Assembly (NCBI GenBank): GCA_021774695.1
Contig: JAJFIU010000050.1
Span: 1-61,190, forward strand
Source of the DNA: Alphaproteobacteria bacterium
Lineage (GTDB): Bacteria; Pseudomonadota; Alphaproteobacteria; Sphingomonadales; Kordiimonadaceae
Length of the DNA stretch: 61,190 nucleotides
Direction of reading: 5' to 3'
This document shows, piece by piece, positions 1-8,341 of the stretch; positions within the stretch are counted from its first letter, which is position 1; each line of letters begins with the position of its first letter. A model generated the notes under the pieces. The model did no database searches, was not told the DNA's origin, and saw nothing but the letters and a program-made list of their open reading frames with translations. Both the position numbers and the translations under genes were made by a program.

Positions 1-198
1 ATTCTGACAGCAGATCATGGCTGCGACCCCACATGGCCAGGATCGGACCATACTCGGGAGTTTATTCCGTTTGTTGGGTACGGCCCAACATTCAAAGCAG
101 GCAGTGGGGGCCAGCGCGCGAGTTTTGCTGATATTGGCCAGACGATCGCCAAGCATGTTGGTATTGCGCCGCTGGCTGAAGGACAAAGTGCCCAGTAG
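1..198 (+). CDS. deoB: Phosphopentomutase, C-terminal end (partial)
   Basis: The window opens inside this gene; the reading frame starting at base 1 runs to a TAG at 196-198 and gives 65 residues. The stretch [18 protein letters not shown] matches the metal-binding C-terminal signature of phosphopentomutase (alkaline-phosphatase superfamily), which interconverts (deoxy)ribose 1-phosphate and 5-phosphate in nucleoside salvage. The 5' end lies outside the window, so length and start cannot be judged. It sits just upstream of a secreted nuclease and a PhoD-like phosphatase, which fits use of external nucleic acid, although no shared transcript can be proven. Confidence 0.9.
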   Translation: MLTADHGCDPTWPGSDHTREFIPFVGYGPTFKAGSGGQRASFADIGQTIAKHVGIAPLAEGQSAQ

Positions 199-271
199 GT
201 TATTCAAAATAATGTAGGTTTTTCAAAACAAGATAAAATGATGGAAATTAGATAACGACAGGGAGTGAGTG

Positions 272-1057
272 ATGCGATTTTTTGCAATTGTTTTAATGAT
301 AGTGGGTCTGGGTGCCCCAGCTGTATCGGCATATGGCCCAACAGGTCACAGGGTCGTTGCCGAGTTGGCTTATAAACATTTGTCGCCGGAAGCGCGGCAA
401 GCGGTGGATGCGATATTAGGCGATGAATTTATGGCCGAGGCCGCAACCATGCCTGACGAAATGCGTTCAAACCCTGATGAGTTCTGGAGGCAGGAAGCGA
501 ATGTTTATCACTATATTAATGTTCCCCCTGGACAAACCTATGAAGAGAGCGAGAAGAACCCTGCCGGCGACGCGCTGACTGCACTTGCTGATTTCACAGC
601 GGTGCTGAAAAATCCTTCCGTTACGGCCGACGAAAAAAGACGTGCCATCTGGTTTGTTGTTCATATTATCGGTGATCTGCATATGCCGCTCCATGTTGGC
701 CATCCGGGCGACCGCGGCGGCAATTTTGTCGACTTGGTCTTTATGGAAGAATTGACCAACCTGCACCGGCTTTGGGACGAGCATCTGATTGATCACCGTG
801 GTCTTTCCTTCAGTGAATGGACCCGTTTCCTCGACCGAAAGATCAAACCGGAAATGGTAACCGAGTGGCAAAAAGCGCAGCCTATCGACTGGGTGCATGA
901 AGACCTGGTGATGCGGGACGATATTTATGCCAATAGCCACGGTATTTTATCATGGGACTATGTTTATAAGTATATGCCGCTGATCAAATCTCAGCTGTCC
1001 AAAGGTGGGGTTAGGCTTGCGGGATATTTGAATACGGTGTTTGCCAAGGCTGAGTGA
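272..1057 (+). CDS. Secreted S1/P1-type nuclease
   Basis: The 261-residue product begins with a signal peptide ending in AVSA; the predicted mature protein starts YGPTGHR. S1/P1 nucleases are zinc enzymes that cut single-stranded DNA and RNA to 5'-nucleotides outside the cytoplasm or in the periplasm. Family zinc-site motifs are visible: GHR near the mature N terminus, HIIGDLHMPLHVG in the middle, then GNFVDL and NLHRLWDEHL. In characterised members mature residue 1 is Trp, whose amino group and carbonyl bind zinc; here it is Tyr. A GTG three bases upstream could also start the gene, but GGGAG at 261-265 is better spaced for the ATG at 272. The PhoD-like gene follows after 22 bases, probably in one transcript. 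Confidence 0.88.
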   Translation: MRFFAIVLMIVGLGAPAVSAYGPTGHRVVAELAYKHLSPEARQAVDAILGDEFMAEAATMPDEMRSNPDEFWRQEANVYHYINVPPGQTYEESEKNPAGDALTALADFTAVLKNPSVTADEKRRAIWFVVHIIGDLHMPLHVGHPGDRGGNFVDLVFMEELTNLHRLWDEHLIDHRGLSFSEWTRFLDRKIKPEMVTEWQKAQPIDWVHEDLVMRDDIYANSHGILSWDYVYKYMPLIKSQLSKGGVRLAGYLNTVFAKAE

Positions 1058-1079
1058 AGGTTTTTTCAGGAGAATATTT

Positions 1080-2159
1080 ATGAGGATGACGTTGATCTTG
1101 GCGGCGGTTTTGATAACGGGCAGCGTTCATGGCTCCGACCCAAAAATTGCTCAGTTGCCTCACCCAGAAAGTATTCTTACCCGCATTGCCTTTGGATCGT
1201 GCGCTGATGAAGAGGCGCCGCAGCCGATCTGGGCTGCTATCAAGGCCGAAAACCCGGACATTTTCTTGTTCCTTGGCGACAATGTATACGCCGACAACAA
1301 CCGGGGAAAACCGGTCGAGAACTTCACGCGCGCCGAGCTGGAATTTGCATACGACACGCTCGATAAACACGCCGATTTCGCGCCGTTTCGCGCCAGTGTG
1401 CCCATGTTGTCGACTTGGGATGACCATGATTTTGGCAAAAATGATGCTGGGGTTGAGTTTGAGCTGAAAAAAGACGCGAAAGAGCTGATGCTGGAAACCT
1501 TGGGCGCACCCCAGGACAAAGCAATGCCGGGCAGGCCAGGAGTTTACCATTCGGCCACATACGGTGCCGAGGGCCAACGCGTGCAAGTGATCATGCTGGA
1601 CACGCGCTGGTTCAGGTCTTCCCTCAAGGCAACCGATGAGCCCGGCGTTGTTGGTAAAGAGCGCTACGTGCCTGACGTTGACCCATCTAAAACAATGCTA
1701 GGCGCTAACCAATGGACTTGGCTGCGTGAACAATTTGAAAAACCGGCGGACCTGCGTCTTCTTGTTTCGTCGATTCAGGTTATTGCAGACGGGCATGGCT
1801 GGGAAGCATGGCGCACGATGCCGCTGGAGCGCGAAAAACTATATTCCATCATCGCCGAAACCGGCGCTGGCAATACCATTATCCTGTCGGGGGACCGGCA
1901 TGTTGGAGGCCTTTACCGCCACACCATCAGTGCTGGAGTTACACTTTCGGAGATCACTTCCAGCTCGTTGAACTTACCGTGGTCTAACTGGAATCCCGAT
2001 AAAGACCGAGTCGAGGAAACTGGCCCGTATCAAATCGGAGATTTATACGGAAAAGCCAATTTTGGCACTTTGGAAATTGATTGGGCCACTCGCCGTGTCG
2101 TCGCACAGCTAAAATCAGAGCTTGGAATCACGGCGCGGTCGATTAATGTCACTTTTTAG
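1080..2159 (+). CDS. PhoD-like alkaline phosphatase/phosphodiesterase
   Basis: The 359-residue protein has an N-terminal export signal ([18 protein letters not shown]) and the PhoD-type metallophosphatase motifs in order: IAFGSCADE, FLFLGDNVYAD, STWDDHDFGKNDAG and, near the C terminus, ILSGDRHVG. This family hydrolyses phosphate mono- or diesters outside the cytoplasm; the short form with the SCADE and DDHDFG motifs is common in marine bacteria. The ATG at 1080 was chosen because CAGGAGA lies just upstream and the signal peptide starts there; the frame stays open further upstream but overlaps the nuclease gene. It likely works with the nuclease to free phosphate from nucleic acids. No Pho box was recognised upstream of this pair. 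Confidence 0.85.
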   Translation: MRMTLILAAVLITGSVHGSDPKIAQLPHPESILTRIAFGSCADEEAPQPIWAAIKAENPDIFLFLGDNVYADNNRGKPVENFTRAELEFAYDTLDKHADFAPFRASVPMLSTWDDHDFGKNDAGVEFELKKDAKELMLETLGAPQDKAMPGRPGVYHSATYGAEGQRVQVIMLDTRWFRSSLKATDEPGVVGKERYVPDVDPSKTMLGANQWTWLREQFEKPADLRLLVSSIQVIADGHGWEAWRTMPLEREKLYSIIAETGAGNTIILSGDRHVGGLYRHTISAGVTLSEITSSSLNLPWSNWNPDKDRVEETGPYQIGDLYGKANFGTLEIDWATRRVVAQLKSELGITARSINVTF

Positions 2160-2207
2160 CAACAGACTTGTGCTTTCTGGTGCGTGGGCAACAACATATG
2201 GCACCGA

Positions 2208-2229
2208 TTCTTGACACTTTTGTCAAGAA
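2208..2229. promoter_or_regulatory. Perfect 9-bp inverted repeat (operator or weak terminator)
   Basis: TTCTTGACA and TGTCAAGAA are separated by four bases. It lies 48 bp after the PhoD-like stop and about 200 bp before the TonB receptor start. There is no T run after it on the plus strand, so it is a poor intrinsic terminator; an operator is possible. A related arrangement, TTGACC-TTTT-GGTCAG, follows at 2293-2308. Confidence 0.4.
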
Positions 2230-2310
2230 ACTGAAATGATGCAGTGTTATTTAGAGGCGCAAGTCAGCGTTTACGCGGTTTCCCAGCGGGTCTTGACCTT
2301 TTGGTCAGGA

Positions 2311-2338
2311 TTGGTCAATTATTAGGGCTGGGTATAGT
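2311..2338 (+). promoter_or_regulatory. Possible sigma-70 promoter of the TonB receptor gene
   Basis: TTGGTC (2311-2316) and TATAGT (2333-2338) are 16 bp apart, giving a leader of roughly 90 nt before the chosen start at 2433. The match is moderate and is read by eye only. The TTGACC/GGTCAG inverted repeat at 2293-2308 lies directly upstream and could regulate it. Confidence 0.3.
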
Positions 2339-2432
2339 GTGAGACTTGTTTGAACCTCGAAACAGAGGGAAATTGGGGGGTAGTCAGTACGACCTGTGGT
2401 CTGGCTGCAACCATTATAACGGAGCTAAGGGA

Positions 2433-5400
2433 ATGAATCGCCTATTTAAGACTGCATTGTGTAGTGGTGTGGCGCTGGCTGCTATGGCAGCATCGGTACC
2501 AGCCATTTCGCAAGAAATTACGTCGTCAATCCGCGGTACGGTTACGACACCTGCTGGAAACCCAGCGGCTGGTCTGACTGTCGTGATTACAGACACAAGA
2601 ACTGGAACAACTGCCAGGACTACAACGAATGCTAACGGAGCCTTTGCGGTTCGGTCGCTTTCAGTTGGTGGTCCTTATACCATTCGCGTTTCCGGCGGGC
2701 AGTATGAGGATCTGTTGGTTACGGGTGTCGAGGCAAACCTGTCTAGTACAGCTAATTTCAATCTTACGCTGAGTGATGCTCAAGCTGACTTGGAAGAGAT
2801 TGTAGTTGTTGCGAGCGCGATATCGGTTACAAACTTGGCGATTGGCCCTGGTTCCTCGTTCAACCTTGGCACCATTGAGCGTTTGCCAACCATTAGCCGT
2901 CAGGTTCGTGACATTATCCGGCTTGATCCCCGGGTTAGTATTGGCCGCTCCGACGGTGGTAACGGTTTTGGTATTTCTTGTAGCGGCGGTAACAACCGTT
3001 TCAACTCGTTCACTATTGACGGTATCCGCGCTGCGGATGGTTTCGGTTTGAATGCTTCAGGTAACCTGGCACGTAATACGTTCCCGATCCCGTTCGATTC
3101 GATCAAAGCGGCGTCGGTTGAATTTTCACCGGTTGATGTGGAATACGGCCAGTTCACTGGTTGTAACGTGAATGTAGTTACCAAATCAGGCACCAACGAG
3201 TTCCACGGTGGAGCTTTCTTCCTTTATAATAATGAAAATCTACAGGGTGACACGCTTGAAGGTGATGTAATCCTTGACCCTGACGTAGAGTTTGACCGGA
3301 AAAACTGGGGCGCTGAACTTGGTGGCCCTATCATCAAAGACAAGCTGTTCTTCTATGGTTCATACGAAGAAACTGACACAGCAGGCACCCAAAACACTGG
3401 CCCGGCCGGTGCAGGCTTTGCTAACGATGAAGATATAACTCTGGAAGACGCCAACGCGGTTCGAGATATCCTTATCGCTCAGTATGGGCGAGATAACCTG
3501 GATATTGTGCGCACATTGCCGCAAACAAGTCTGCGGTATTTTGGTCGGATTGACTGGAATATCACTGATAATCACCGGTTGGAGGCAACATATGCTCGCC
3601 TAGAGGAAAGCAATCTTGAGCAAGATGATTTTGGTTTTGGCGGTTTCACCTTCAAAGACAACTTTGAGCAAGAAGGTTCAGTAGACGATACTTACTCGGT
3701 TCGTTTGTATTCGAACTGGAGTGATAATTTCTCTACCGAGGTTCGTGTTTCCCGTAATGACCACCTTGACCTTCAAGGGCCATTTGGTGGCGGTGAGGCA
3801 CAAGACGACAACATCCCACGTATTGAGGTGCAAACACCATCAGGCGATTTGACAAGCGGACCGGGAACGTTCCGCAGCGCCAACGCGCTGAACTACAGGG
3901 TTGATCAGGTTAAAATTGCTGGTGACTATGTTTCTGGCGACCATACGATCAGCTTTGGGTACGAGCGGGATGACCTAAGTGTCTTCAACTTATTTGTCGT
4001 GAACGCGACGGGAACGATTGAGTTTGATAGCATTGAAGACCTTGCTTCAGGTGCAGCCAGTGCAATTGACGGGAACGGTTCTTTCTCCGGTGATATTCGT
4101 GATGCTGGTGCGACATTCTCTCGCAAAATTCACAGCCTATATGCTCAGGACAAGTGGCAGGTTAATGAGGCGCTGGAACTAACCTATGGTCTTCGTTATG
4201 ACTATTACAAGTCTGACGATGTACCAACTCAAAGCGGGGCGTTTGTTAGCCGTTATGGCTTCTCCAACGCCACCGGTTTTGATGGCCTGGACATTCTGAT
4301 GCCGCGTTTGGGTTTGACCTATACGCTGGATGAGGAAAAATGGGGTGATACGACTATCACTGCAGGCTTTGGTGTCTTCTCTGGTGGTGACCCGACAGTT
4401 TGGTTCTCTAACGCCTTCTCCAACTTTGGTGGTGGTATTGGCTTCGGCAGGGCACCGGGCGGGGATTGTACCGCAGCAGACTTGCAAGTTATAAATGGCG
4501 GTAGTTTCACCGGAATACCATCTTGTATTGGTGACCAGCAACGTGCACAAGCCGCACAGGGCGCTGGCCGCATTGATGCAGTTGATCCGGACTTTAAACT
4601 GGCATCTCAGCGCCGATTCAGTTTCGGTGTTGCGCACTATACTGCCGATACAGGCATCGACTTCTTCGATGACTGGCAGGTAAACTTGGACTTCATCTAT
4701 AGTGATGCCAACAACACCCCTGACTTTGTCGACCTGACCTTGACACCTATTGGTACTGCGCCGGATGGCCGCCCGATCTATGACGCAATCAACCCGCAAC
4801 TTGCAGGTTGTAGTGCCGTATTCATCGGGCCACGTGATGGATTCACCAACTATACTCCGGCATGTGATGCAGGCAGGGATGACCAGGATATTCTCCTGAC
4901 TAACAGCCTTGAAGATGGACATACCACGACTATCTCTGCGCAGTTCCAGAAAGACTTCGATTTCTCTGAGAAGACCAGCCTGAACTTCCGCGCTGGTTAT
5001 GCTTATGTGGACTCGAAAGTTGGCAACCCAACAACCAGTTCAACAGCGACTTCAAACTTTGAGGAACTGGCTATTTCTGACCTGAACCATCCGGTTCTTG
5101 CGCCGTCGCAGTTTGCTAACAAGCATAATATTACAATTGCTGCGACCTTCGAGCATGAGTTCATCGAAGACCACCCAACTAGCATGGGTATCTTCTTCCG
5201 GGCTCGTTCTGGGCGTCCGTTCAGCTACACGTTCGACGGTGACACCGGTGAAGACTTCTTCGGTGACACAGACGATGAAGAACGTATCTTGTTCTATGTG
5301 CCAACTGGCCCATCTGATCCGTTGATCGACATCACAGGGTTGAGCGCGTCTGATACGACGGCGTTCTTTAGTTTCCTGGAAACGTCTGGTTTGAGCGAGT

Positions 5401-5762
5401 ATGCCGGTCAAATTGCACCGCGCAACGAGTTCGAACAGCCTTGGTCAACTGACCTGGACCTTCGGTTTCAGCAGGATATTCCAACGCCGTTTGAAGGGCA
5501 TAAGATGGAAGTCTTCCTTGATTTTGAGAACTTCCTGAACTTCCTCGGCGACGGCAACAACGTTCAGCGCTTCGCTGATAACGGTTCAGTTGCTGAAGCG
5601 GTGCCAGTGGCTCCCGCAGCGATTGTCAACGGTCAGTATGTCTTCACCCGGTTCAATCCAGGTGGCAGCAGCAGCACAAACTTTGGTTTTGATCCGATCA
5701 ATGACCGCGATGTTGACGATTCAGTTTGGCGCATCCAGGTTGGTATTCGCTACAAGTTCTAA
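2433..5762 (+). CDS. Oar-like TonB-dependent outer-membrane receptor
   Basis: The 1109-residue protein has a signal peptide (MNRLFKTALCSGVALAAMAASVPAISQ), then a carboxypeptidase-regulatory-like beta domain around residues 30-110 (SSIRGTVTTPAGNPAAGLTVVI), a plug region with RQVRDIIRLDPRV, and a long beta barrel ending in a C-terminal Phe (IQVGIRYKF), as outer-membrane proteins do. Such Oar-type receptors take up large or scarce substrates using TonB energy; the ligand cannot be read from sequence. The frame is open 87 bases further up, but the ATG at 2433 begins the signal peptide and has GGAG upstream. An RutR-like regulator follows after the terminator. The gene stands alone with its own terminator. 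Confidence 0.88.
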   Translation: MNRLFKTALCSGVALAAMAASVPAISQEITSSIRGTVTTPAGNPAAGLTVVITDTRTGTTARTTTNANGAFAVRSLSVGGPYTIRVSGGQYEDLLVTGVEANLSSTANFNLTLSDAQADLEEIVVVASAISVTNLAIGPGSSFNLGTIERLPTISRQVRDIIRLDPRVSIGRSDGGNGFGISCSGGNNRFNSFTIDGIRAADGFGLNASGNLARNTFPIPFDSIKAASVEFSPVDVEYGQFTGCNVNVVTKSGTNEFHGGAFFLYNNENLQGDTLEGDVILDPDVEFDRKNWGAELGGPIIKDKLFFYGSYEETDTAGTQNTGPAGAGFANDEDITLEDANAVRDILIAQYGRDNLDIVRTLPQTSLRYFGRIDWNITDNHRLEATYARLEESNLEQDDFGFGGFTFKDNFEQEGSVDDTYSVRLYSNWSDNFSTEVRVSRNDHLDLQGPFGGGEAQDDNIPRIEVQTPSGDLTSGPGTFRSANALNYRVDQVKIAGDYVSGDHTISFGYERDDLSVFNLFVVNATGTIEFDSIEDLASGAASAIDGNGSFSGDIRDAGATFSRKIHSLYAQDKWQVNEALELTYGLRYDYYKSDDVPTQSGAFVSRYGFSNATGFDGLDILMPRLGLTYTLDEEKWGDTTITAGFGVFSGGDPTVWFSNAFSNFGGGIGFGRAPGGDCTAADLQVINGGSFTGIPSCIGDQQRAQAAQGAGRIDAVDPDFKLASQRRFSFGVAHYTADTGIDFFDDWQVNLDFIYSDANNTPDFVDLTLTPIGTAPDGRPIYDAINPQLAGCSAVFIGPRDGFTNYTPACDAGRDDQDILLTNSLEDGHTTTISAQFQKDFDFSEKTSLNFRAGYAYVDSKVGNPTTSSTATSNFEELAISDLNHPVLAPSQFANKHNITIAATFEHEFIEDHPTSMGIFFRARSGRPFSYTFDGDTGEDFFGDTDDEERILFYVPTGPSDPLIDITGLSASDTTAFFSFLETSGLSEYAGQIAPRNEFEQPWSTDLDLRFQQDIPTPFEGHKMEVFLDFENFLNFLGDGNNVQRFADNGSVAEAVPVAPAAIVNGQYVFTRFNPGGSSSTNFGFDPINDRDVDDSVWRIQVGIRYKF

Positions 5763-5788
5763 GTTGAACTGATGGTGAAAAAAATATG

Positions 5789-5816
5789 GCGCTCGGGTTT
5801 TCCCGGGCGCTTTTTT
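5789..5816 (+). terminator. Rho-independent terminator of the TonB receptor gene
   Basis: GCGCTCGGG (5789-5797), a TTTT loop and CCCGGGCGC (5802-5810) form a nine-pair stem with one G-T pair, followed by six T. It lies 26 bases after the receptor stop codon. Confidence 0.85.
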
Positions 5817-5939
5817 CTTAAAGCATGGAATTATTAAGCCGTGCGGGTAAATTATGGCTTATACTGTTGCAGAGCCTGACAATAAGTAACCTTGGTTATA
5901 TTTAGCCAGCGCTGGACGCTCAACTTTTGGGATTTTGGA

Positions 5940-6575
5940 ATGAACTACCCAGCCGACAATCTAGCCGTACATAAGGCCAGTATAAGACGTGAGAATGTTG
6001 CCAAAATTTTGGAGGCCGCTGAAAGCGTTTTCGCCGAAAAAGGCTTTAAAGGCGCAAGCGTTGGCTTGATAGCCGAACGGGCAAAGGTTCCCAAGCCAAA
6101 TGTCTATTATTATTTTGGCACCAAAGAAGAACTGTACCGCAGAGTAATTGAGGATGTGTGTTCCATCTGGCTGCACGCTGCTGATACATTTGATGCAATC
6201 AACGACCCAAAGACCGCGATAGAAGAATATGTGGCATCCAAGATGGACTTGGCTCGCCAAAGGCCCAATGGTTCTCGTCTATGGGCGATTGAGATGGCAT
6301 CAGGCGCTCCCTTCTTGCGGGATTATCTGGAAAACACAGTGAAGCCATGGCTGATTAGCCGGGAGCGGGTGCTGGAAAAATGGATTGAACAAGGGAAACT
6401 CAAGCCTTTTAACGCCCGCTATTTCTTTTATATGGTTTGGGCAACCACTCAAAATTATGCCGATTTCGAAACCCAGATTACCATCATTAATGGTGGTTCG
6501 CCGCTATCGGATGAACAGTTTGAAGACGCGAAAGACAACGTAGTTCGGATGATTCTCAAAAGCGCGGGAATTTGA
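5940..6575 (+). CDS. TetR-family regulator, RutR-like
   Basis: The 211-residue protein has an N-terminal TetR helix-turn-helix (ILEAAESVFAEKGFKGASV..IAERAKVPKPNVYYYFGTKEEL) and a C-terminal half resembling RutR/YcdC, including RLWAIEMASGAPFLRDYL, EKWIEQGKLKP and WATTQNYADFETQI. RutR controls pyrimidine catabolism in enterobacteria, but the effector here is unknown and no rut genes are near. The ATG at 5940 was preferred over an in-frame GTG/ATG 48 bases upstream because GGGA lies about eight bases before it and the protein then starts like its relatives. It is convergent with the sulfatase gene. A target could be the TonB receptor, but that is a guess from position. Confidence 0.82.
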   Translation: MNYPADNLAVHKASIRRENVAKILEAAESVFAEKGFKGASVGLIAERAKVPKPNVYYYFGTKEELYRRVIEDVCSIWLHAADTFDAINDPKTAIEEYVASKMDLARQRPNGSRLWAIEMASGAPFLRDYLENTVKPWLISRERVLEKWIEQGKLKPFNARYFFYMVWATTQNYADFETQITIINGGSPLSDEQFEDAKDNVVRMILKSAGI

Positions 6576-6625
6576 TTTAGAATTTCTGGCTGGCTTTTTC
6601 GGTAAGGGTGACGTGCCTCCCTCAA

Positions 6626-8287
6626 TCAATCGATGGATTTTAACAGGTCTGCCGCCGCTTTGCGCATGTTAGCCTTTGCCCCGTCGGGTTGCGGGCTTAT
6701 CGGTATTAAATAGCCGTTATCAAATTCGAAATCGAAGCGTCCATTTTGATTTAAGACTGCGAAAGCCCCGGGAAAATCATACCCGCAAGTGGCCAGATAT
6801 ATTGCGTCTGACGGTTGATTTTTCGGCTGTGTGGGCTCAATTGTTGAATATATCAATTCTGGAATACCTCTGTGGGACAGCGGAATTCTGCTTTGGTTTT
6901 GTGCGCCCAAAACCAACAACGGTACTTTTACCTGTTCATCGCTCAGGCGGCTCGCATGACCAACTCTGCCGTCTTGGTAAAATTCTTCTCCGTGATCAGA
7001 AGTTACAATCACCAATGTATTGTCGCCAAGGTTCAGTTCGTTGAGTGCTAGGAGAAGTTTTGCGAGCTCGATATCGAATAGGCCGATTGCAGCCTTGTAT
7101 CGTTCCAGCCTCGACATCCCCGAAGAGCCAAGCGCTTCGCTATAAGGGAAATGTGTTCCGAAGTAATAGGCTAGGTGAATACCGGGTTTTTCTGTTTGCT
7201 TCCATTTTGATAGTTGCTCAATGGTCTTAACGGTCACCTGACGGTCGTTTTCAAGGGTGTCTTCGTCTTCGCCGATCCAGCGTTCGGTCTTTGAAGGTAA
7301 AATAATGTCGGAAAGATCATACCAGTCCAGAGACGTAGATTCTGCCGTAGTTACATCGTATCCAGCGGCCGAAATTTCTGCGAACATTCCGGTTCCCGCT
7401 TTCCGGCTTCTTGCTGCGCTGTAACTGGTCGGTAAGTTGCCAGTAAACATGCTGTAGAGGGAAAAGTGCGTACAGTTGGATACGCTGTAATGGTCGAGTG
7501 ATATGTACCCATTCTGGCCGGCTGACATGAGGACAGGCGCCAACTTCGGATTTTTGCGAATGTCTTTTGACCTCAGGCTATCTGCAACAATTATTAATAC
7601 GTTGGGTAGATCTTCGCCTGCGCGCTGCGAAACTGGGCTTAAAATTGGTGGTTCAGCAGTAAAAATGGTGTCTTCGGCGCGTACCTTAGAAAGAGAGAAA
7701 GGGTTTTCTCCCCTTGGCCCCAAAACATACCCAAGCAATTTGTTGCTTTGATAGGGATGCGGGGTCCAGAAAAATGGTATATTTCGCCGCACCTGGATCG
7801 CTTCAGTGGACCCCTGATAATAAGCCACAGCGTATATCAATTGTGTGGCTGCTGCTGCCAAGACCCCCGCTACCACCATTCGGGGCGCTGAGAGCTTGAT
7901 GCCAGAAGTGGCGAATTTTGTGCCTATCCAGTATAGGCCGGCGGCCGCTGCAACCAATAGTGCACCTAGCAGCGGCGCAGACAGCCCGGTATTTTGTTTC
8001 AGGCTGCCTTCCATTAACAAGCTGATCACGAACCAGTTCACATGCAATCCGGTTGACACTTGAATTGCTATTTCCACAACCAATAACAGTGCGGTAAACG
8101 CAAAAAACAGTCCAGCAGCTCGGTTGCTGATTTTGGCGATCAAACTTTGGCAGATAATGAATAGGACCAGCAGTGTTATTGCGTGCCCAGCGACCAATGG
8201 CAGGCCTGTAAAGCCTGAAACTGCCCGGATGCTGGCGCTTACCAGTAAGAAGCCGATGGTGCCAATTTCAAAATGGTTTATCCGCAT
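6626..8287 (-). CDS. Membrane-anchored sulfatase-fold hydrolase/transferase
   Basis: The 553-residue protein starts with about five transmembrane helices (residues ~8-165) and ends in a periplasmic alkaline-phosphatase-superfamily domain: PNVLIIVADSLRSKD (metal site), HYSVSNCTHFSLYSMFTGNLP (the Thr after Cys is the probable nucleophile) and TSDHGEEFYQDG followed by GHA (metal site). This layout matches YejM/PbgA-like and phosphoethanolamine-transferase-like envelope proteins that act on lipid or glycan head groups; the substrate is unknown. It lies 54 bases after the MFS gene on the same strand, so both may share a transcript. Confidence 0.75.
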   Translation of the reverse strand: MRINHFEIGTIGFLLVSASIRAVSGFTGLPLVAGHAITLLVLFIICQSLIAKISNRAAGLFFAFTALLLVVEIAIQVSTGLHVNWFVISLLMEGSLKQNTGLSAPLLGALLVAAAAGLYWIGTKFATSGIKLSAPRMVVAGVLAAAATQLIYAVAYYQGSTEAIQVRRNIPFFWTPHPYQSNKLLGYVLGPRGENPFSLSKVRAEDTIFTAEPPILSPVSQRAGEDLPNVLIIVADSLRSKDIRKNPKLAPVLMSAGQNGYISLDHYSVSNCTHFSLYSMFTGNLPTSYSAARSRKAGTGMFAEISAAGYDVTTAESTSLDWYDLSDIILPSKTERWIGEDEDTLENDRQVTVKTIEQLSKWKQTEKPGIHLAYYFGTHFPYSEALGSSGMSRLERYKAAIGLFDIELAKLLLALNELNLGDNTLVIVTSDHGEEFYQDGRVGHASRLSDEQVKVPLLVLGAQNQSRIPLSHRGIPELIYSTIEPTQPKNQPSDAIYLATCGYDFPGAFAVLNQNGRFDFEFDNGYLIPISPQPDGAKANMRKAAADLLKSID

Positions 8288-8341
8288 GTCAAAAGTACCT
8301 AAGCATGTTGTTGCTTATAACATGGTCATTTGCTGTGGTGA

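Noticed and set aside
4179-4922. Long minus-strand open frame (247 codons) inside the TonB receptor gene
   Set aside because: It lies wholly opposite a well-supported gene, has no RBS and its translation shows no recognisable domain; it reflects codon usage of the sense strand.
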